Source: Burkholderiales bacterium (GTDB lineage: Bacteria > Pseudomonadota > Gammaproteobacteria > Burkholderiales > SG8-41). Taken from it: DNA of 5,472 nucleotides. The notes below the pieces were generated by a model that was not told the DNA's origin, did not search any database, and saw only the letters and a program-made list of their open reading frames with translations. Below, in pieces: positions 5,337-5,472 of the stretch (position 1 is its first letter; every line of letters begins with the position of its first letter). The stretch is taken from the NCBI GenBank assembly GCA_005800795.1, contig SYEN01000549.1, positions 1 through 5,472 of the forward strand, in the 5' to 3' direction. The translations under genes and the position numbers were made by a program.

Positions 5337-5472
5337 CAGCCTGTCGGACTTAGCCGACAATTGTTTATTGAACTTGTCATCGAAGCCAGAGAGTAAACGT
5401 TGCTTGATAGGGGCATAGGATACACAGGCGAGGCGAACGAATGACACGATTTGTGACGGTGAATCGAGACAC
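5337..5472 (+). mobile_element. Left end of an IS1182-family insertion sequence (cut by window edge)
   Basis: The segment CAGCCTGTCGGACTTAG at 5337-5353 looks like the terminal repeat of an IS1182-type element, and it precedes a transposase start by about 100 nt, the normal layout. The four bases just outside are CTAG (5333-5336), a palindrome; members of this family often choose palindromic targets. Within the end, TGTCGG (5342-5347) and CCGACA (5354-5359) form a perfect 6-bp inverted repeat with a 6-nt spacer. The exact outer boundary is uncertain by a few bases because the right end is not in the window. Confidence 0.7.
5441..5472 (+). CDS. IS1182-family transposase, N-terminal fragment
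   Basis: The ATG at 5441 opens MTRFVTVNRD before the window ends. This is the characteristic start of IS1182-family DDE transposases, which continue in known members with a D-x-x-x-LLPPS-type segment. A GAGG at 5430-5433, seven bases upstream, is a good ribosome binding site. Only ten full codons are visible, so intactness cannot be judged. The protein would cut and rejoin the ends of the surrounding element. Confidence 0.75.
   Translation, partial: MTRFVTVNRD

Noticed and set aside
4356..5447. A 363-codon open frame on the minus strand
   Set aside because: It runs antisense through the well-supported KPR-family gene, its translation is rich in Arg, His and Gln as expected of a shadow frame in GC-rich DNA, and it shows no recognisable domain.

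Overview
This 5.5 kb window looks like a catabolic gene cluster from a proteobacterium, most likely a betaproteobacterium. The evidence is GC-rich coding sequence with AT-rich spacers, protein styles typical of that group, and an IS1182-type element at the right edge. The taxon is an inference from style, not a marker gene.

Layout, all on the + strand: (1) the last 62 codons of an old-yellow-enzyme/2,4-dienoyl-CoA-reductase-type FMN/FAD oxidoreductase (2-190). (2) A complete metallo-beta-lactamase-fold hydrolase of the AHL-lactonase-like family (242-1039). (3) A first MmgE/PrpD protein (1091-2506). (4) A REP-like spacer of CCCTCTCCC hairpins (2531-2619). (5) A second, divergent MmgE/PrpD protein (2653-4002). 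(6) A ketopantoate-reductase (PanE/ApbA) family protein of the 'QNG-PWW' type (4122-5138). (7) About 200 nt without a gene but rich in small inverted repeats, possibly a broken group II intron 5' end. (8) The left end of an IS1182-family element and the first codons of its transposase (about 5337-5472, cut by the window edge).

The genes lie head to tail with spacers of 51, 51, 146 and 119 nt, so co-transcription is plausible. As an inferred scheme, the hydrolase could open a lactone or ester, the KPR-family enzyme could reduce a keto acid, one or both MmgE/PrpD proteins could dehydrate, decarboxylate or epimerise the hydroxy acid, and the OYE-type enzyme could reduce the resulting enoate. The substrate cannot be read from the sequence.

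The least expected signal is a 30-nt inverted repeat, matching at 28 of 30 positions, at 1043-1072 and 3995-4024. It bounds exactly the two MmgE/PrpD genes, with the CGTAAG ends outward and the T-rich ends inward, like the terminal repeats of a roughly 3 kb cassette. A truncated relative lies at 181-198.
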